From Steroidobacter denitrificans (GTDB lineage Bacteria > Pseudomonadota > Gammaproteobacteria > Steroidobacterales > Steroidobacteraceae), in assembly GCF_001579945.1 (NCBI RefSeq), contig NZ_CP011971.1:2788030-2852029 (forward strand): a DNA stretch of 64,000 bases, given 5' to 3'. A program made the translations under genes and the position numbers. Each line of letters starts with the position of its first letter. Within the stretch, counting starts at the first letter, position 1. Positions 61,907 to 64,000 of the stretch are shown here, piece after piece. A model generated the notes under the pieces. The model was not told the DNA's origin. It searched no databases and saw nothing but the letters and a program-made list of their open reading frames with translations.

Positions 61907-63646
61907 CTAGAAGCGCACGAAGTGCTCGGCCGCATCGGTATCGCCAACATAATGCCCGTTGTGATGCCCGTTAACCCTGCCGTTTAACTTGCCGTTCGGC
62001 TTACCATATGCCGCGGCAGGCGTTGCCGCGGCAGCCAGATGCTGCAGATGCGCCGTGGCGCGGGCGCGCGGCTTCGGTGCGTTCTCGGTACGCTCCGCCT
62101 GGAACTCATAGGCTGCGGCCGGAGTGGCCTGTTGCGCCGCAGATAGGTTACCCACTCTGAAAAAGCTCATGGAGGTCTGCAACTGTTGCGCCTGGCTGCT
62201 CATCTCCTCTGCGGTCGCGGCAAGCTCCTCGCTCGAAGAGGCATTCTGCTGCGTCAGCTGCGACAATTGGTTCATCGCGCTGTTGATCTGGCCCACGCCC
62301 GAGGACTGCTCCTGGCTTGCCGCAGTTATTTCCTGCACCAATTCCGCGGTCTTCTTGATGGACGGCACCATGTCGCCAAGAAGCTTGCCGGCTTTTTCGG
62401 CGAGTTGAACCGAGGAAGTCGCGACTTCACCGATCTCCTGGGCTGCAACCTGTGAGCGCTCTGCGAGTTTGCGCACTTCGGCGGCGACCACCGCGAAACC
62501 CTTGCCATGCTCACCGGCACGCGCTGCTTCGATTGCCGCGTTGAGTGCCAGCAGATTGGTCTGATAGGCGATGTCATCGATGATGGAGATCTTATGGGCA
62601 ATCTGCTTCATCGCCTCGACAGTCTGTTCCACAGCCGTACCGCCTTCGGTTGCTTCGGCCGCCGCCTTGGTCGCCATCTGGTCTGTGACCTTGGCATTTT
62701 CGGTGTTCTGTCCGATCGAAGCCGTCATCTGTTCGACGGAGGCAGAGGTCTCCTCCACGCTTGAAGACTGTTCGGTGGTTGCCTGCGACAGCGACTCCGC
62801 GGTAGCCGATACTTCTTCACTGGCGGACGACAAATTATCCGCCGCGGAACGCACCTCACCGATCACATGGGACAGCTTCTCGATCATCGCGCCCATCGCT
62901 GCGAGCAATATTCCCGGCTCATCCTTCGATGTGCTCTGCACACGCACCGTCAAATCACCGTCAGCCATTCGCTTCGCTGCCTGTGCAGCCTCGCTCAGCG
63001 GCGCCGTGATGGACCGGGTTACCCAGATGGCTGCCAACAATGCAAACAGGGCAGCGGCAATGGACAATACGATGACGATCTGGCGGGATTCAACATAGAC
63101 GGCTTCGGCGCTCATGCCGTCCATCTCCATACGCTGAGCCTGCATCTCCGCGAGGCTGCTCAACGAAGCCGTATAGGCATCCAGCATGGGGCGCAACTTC
63201 GTATGCAGCAAATCGGTAGCGGCCTCGCGCCGACCCGCCATCGCCGTATCCAGAACGAGCGTCGCTTCGCCCTGATAGGTGCTGCGCGCCGCCTTGACGG
63301 TGCTGAGCTGCTGAATATCTTCCGGGTCTACGACGACCCTATCCAATTGATCGTATAATTTGCTGTTTTGTTCGCGCAACGACGAAATAACATCCATGTA
63401 TCGCTTGGCCTGCGTTACGTCGGGTGTCATCAAGACGTCGCGAATCGCAATCCCGATGAGATTCTGATTTCTGGTGAGTTGACTGAGCGCGGCGATCTTC
63501 GGATACCGATCGTTCACGATCTGATCGGTTCCCGCCTTGATCTCGTTGAGACGCATCAGCGACAGTATCGAAACCGATGCCAGCAGGATCAGCACCAACC
63601 CGAAGGCAATGCTCAAACGCATGCCGACTTTCATATTCTTTAACAT
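61907..63646 (-). CDS. Methyl-accepting chemotaxis protein
   Basis: The 579-residue receptor has an N-terminal transmembrane helix (LSIAFGLVLILLASVSILSL), a periplasmic four-helix-bundle sensor of about 170 residues, a second helix (IVIVLSIAAALFALLAAIWV), a HAMP domain, methylation helices and the conserved tip [20 protein letters not shown]. The periplasmic domain, with YPKIAALSQLTRNQNLIG and QRMEMDGMSAE, resembles the 4HB_MCP class; its ligand is unknown. The last 100 residues are Ala/Gly/Asn-rich and flexible. It starts inside the end of cheA. Confidence 0.93.
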   Translation of the reverse strand: MLKNMKVGMRLSIAFGLVLILLASVSILSLMRLNEIKAGTDQIVNDRYPKIAALSQLTRNQNLIGIAIRDVLMTPDVTQAKRYMDVISSLREQNSKLYDQLDRVVVDPEDIQQLSTVKAARSTYQGEATLVLDTAMAGRREAATDLLHTKLRPMLDAYTASLSSLAEMQAQRMEMDGMSAEAVYVESRQIVIVLSIAAALFALLAAIWVTRSITAPLSEAAQAAKRMADGDLTVRVQSTSKDEPGILLAAMGAMIEKLSHVIGEVRSAADNLSSASEEVSATAESLSQATTEQSSSVEETSASVEQMTASIGQNTENAKVTDQMATKAAAEATEGGTAVEQTVEAMKQIAHKISIIDDIAYQTNLLALNAAIEAARAGEHGKGFAVVAAEVRKLAERSQVAAQEIGEVATSSVQLAEKAGKLLGDMVPSIKKTAELVQEITAASQEQSSGVGQINSAMNQLSQLTQQNASSSEELAATAEEMSSQAQQLQTSMSFFRVGNLSAAQQATPAAAYEFQAERTENAPKPRARATAHLQHLAAAATPAAAYGKPNGKLNGRVNGHHNGHYVGDTDAAEHFVRF

Positions 63647-64000
63647 GGAACGACTCCGGAGATTTCCTTGGAAATTGAGGTGGCATGGGCAACGGACATG
63701 ACGTCGGCTGTATTCGTTTCTGGCGCCCCTGCGGTCGGCGCAAGACAACGCTCGACCAGCCCGCCGATGTCGAGGATGAGGGCGACTTCACCGCCGCCCA
63801 GAATGGTCGAGCCGCTGACGCATTGCAGTCGGCTGAAAATCTTCGACAGCGGCTTGATGACCGCCTGCTGCTCGCCCAGCAGTTCGTCGACGACGACACC
63901 GGCGCGCAAACCGCCGTGGCGAACGACAACGATACTTTCCCGCTTGGGCGGTGCGGCCTTTACGCCCAACAGATCACGCAGCCGGATGAAGGGAAGAACC
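63640..64000 (-). CDS. cheA: Chemotaxis histidine kinase CheA (C-terminal part, runs off the window)
   Basis: The visible 119 codons are the CheW-like P5 regulatory domain of CheA: FIRLRDLLGVKAAPPKRESI, VVVRHGGLRAGVVVDELLGE and GSTILGGGEVALILDIGGLV. The kinase, dimerisation and phosphotransfer domains lie outside the window. The gene heads the operon followed by mcp, cheW, the soluble receptor, cheY, cheR and cheB; its stop overlaps the mcp start by seven bases. Confidence 0.9.
   Translation of the reverse strand, partial: VLPFIRLRDLLGVKAAPPKRESIVVVRHGGLRAGVVVDELLGEQQAVIKPLSKIFSRLQCVSGSTILGGGEVALILDIGGLVERCLAPTAGAPETNTADVMSVAHATSISKEISGVVPC

Overview
The window is GC-rich, densely coded bacterial chromosome. 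RsmC, a YejM/LapC-type inner-membrane protein, DadA, CstA with YbdD, two TonB-dependent receptors and an EmrAB/NodT efflux operon point to a proteobacterium, most likely a gammaproteobacterium of the Nevskiales/Steroidobacterales type (inference from gene content only; no rRNA is present).

Layout. 1-12.8 kb is ordinary chromosome, mostly on the minus strand: partial rsmC, a class Ic aspartate aminotransferase, an SH3-domain protein, a DUF885 lipoprotein, ybdD-cstA, an enoyl-CoA hydratase, dadA and lapC. 13.0-27.2 kb is the most interesting part: two facing gene sets that together look like a corrinoid-dependent methyltransfer system. The minus strand carries a pyrrolysine-free homologue of monomethylamine methyltransferase MtmB, its corrinoid protein, a DUF4346-like protein, two luciferase-like (LLM) oxidoreductases, a TonB receptor, a DapB-like dehydrogenase and an SDR. 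The plus strand carries a TetR regulator, a NuoE-like 2Fe-2S protein, an ASKHA corrinoid activator, a protein resembling the MetH activation domain, and S-adenosylmethionine synthetase. Substrate and methyl acceptor are not evident.

27.2-29.7 kb holds an IS1634-type element inserted in a ridA-like gene; the 5-bp target duplication and the reading frame of the interrupted gene can be reconstructed exactly. 29.8-34.4 kb has a GMC oxidoreductase with an unusual active site, a TetR regulator with a candidate operator, and an orphan type III-like DNA methyltransferase. 34.5-40.8 kb is a TonB receptor divergent from an SBP-permease-ATPase-NnrS operon. 40.9-45.6 kb is a MarR-controlled tripartite efflux operon.

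45.6-52.7 kb is a decayed accessory island next to tRNA-Phe: a MazF-type toxin-antitoxin pair, remnants of DUF5343, BrnT/BrnA, integrase and excisionase genes, a Fic protein flanked by repeats, a truncated serine recombinase cut by an IS21 fragment, and an exported lipoprotein. 53.1-57.8 kb encodes ergothioneine (egtB, egtD) and trehalose (otsB, otsA) synthesis, both stress-protectant pathways. 57.8-64 kb is a chemotaxis operon read on the minus strand: cheA (partial), mcp, cheW, a soluble receptor-like protein, cheY, cheR, cheB.
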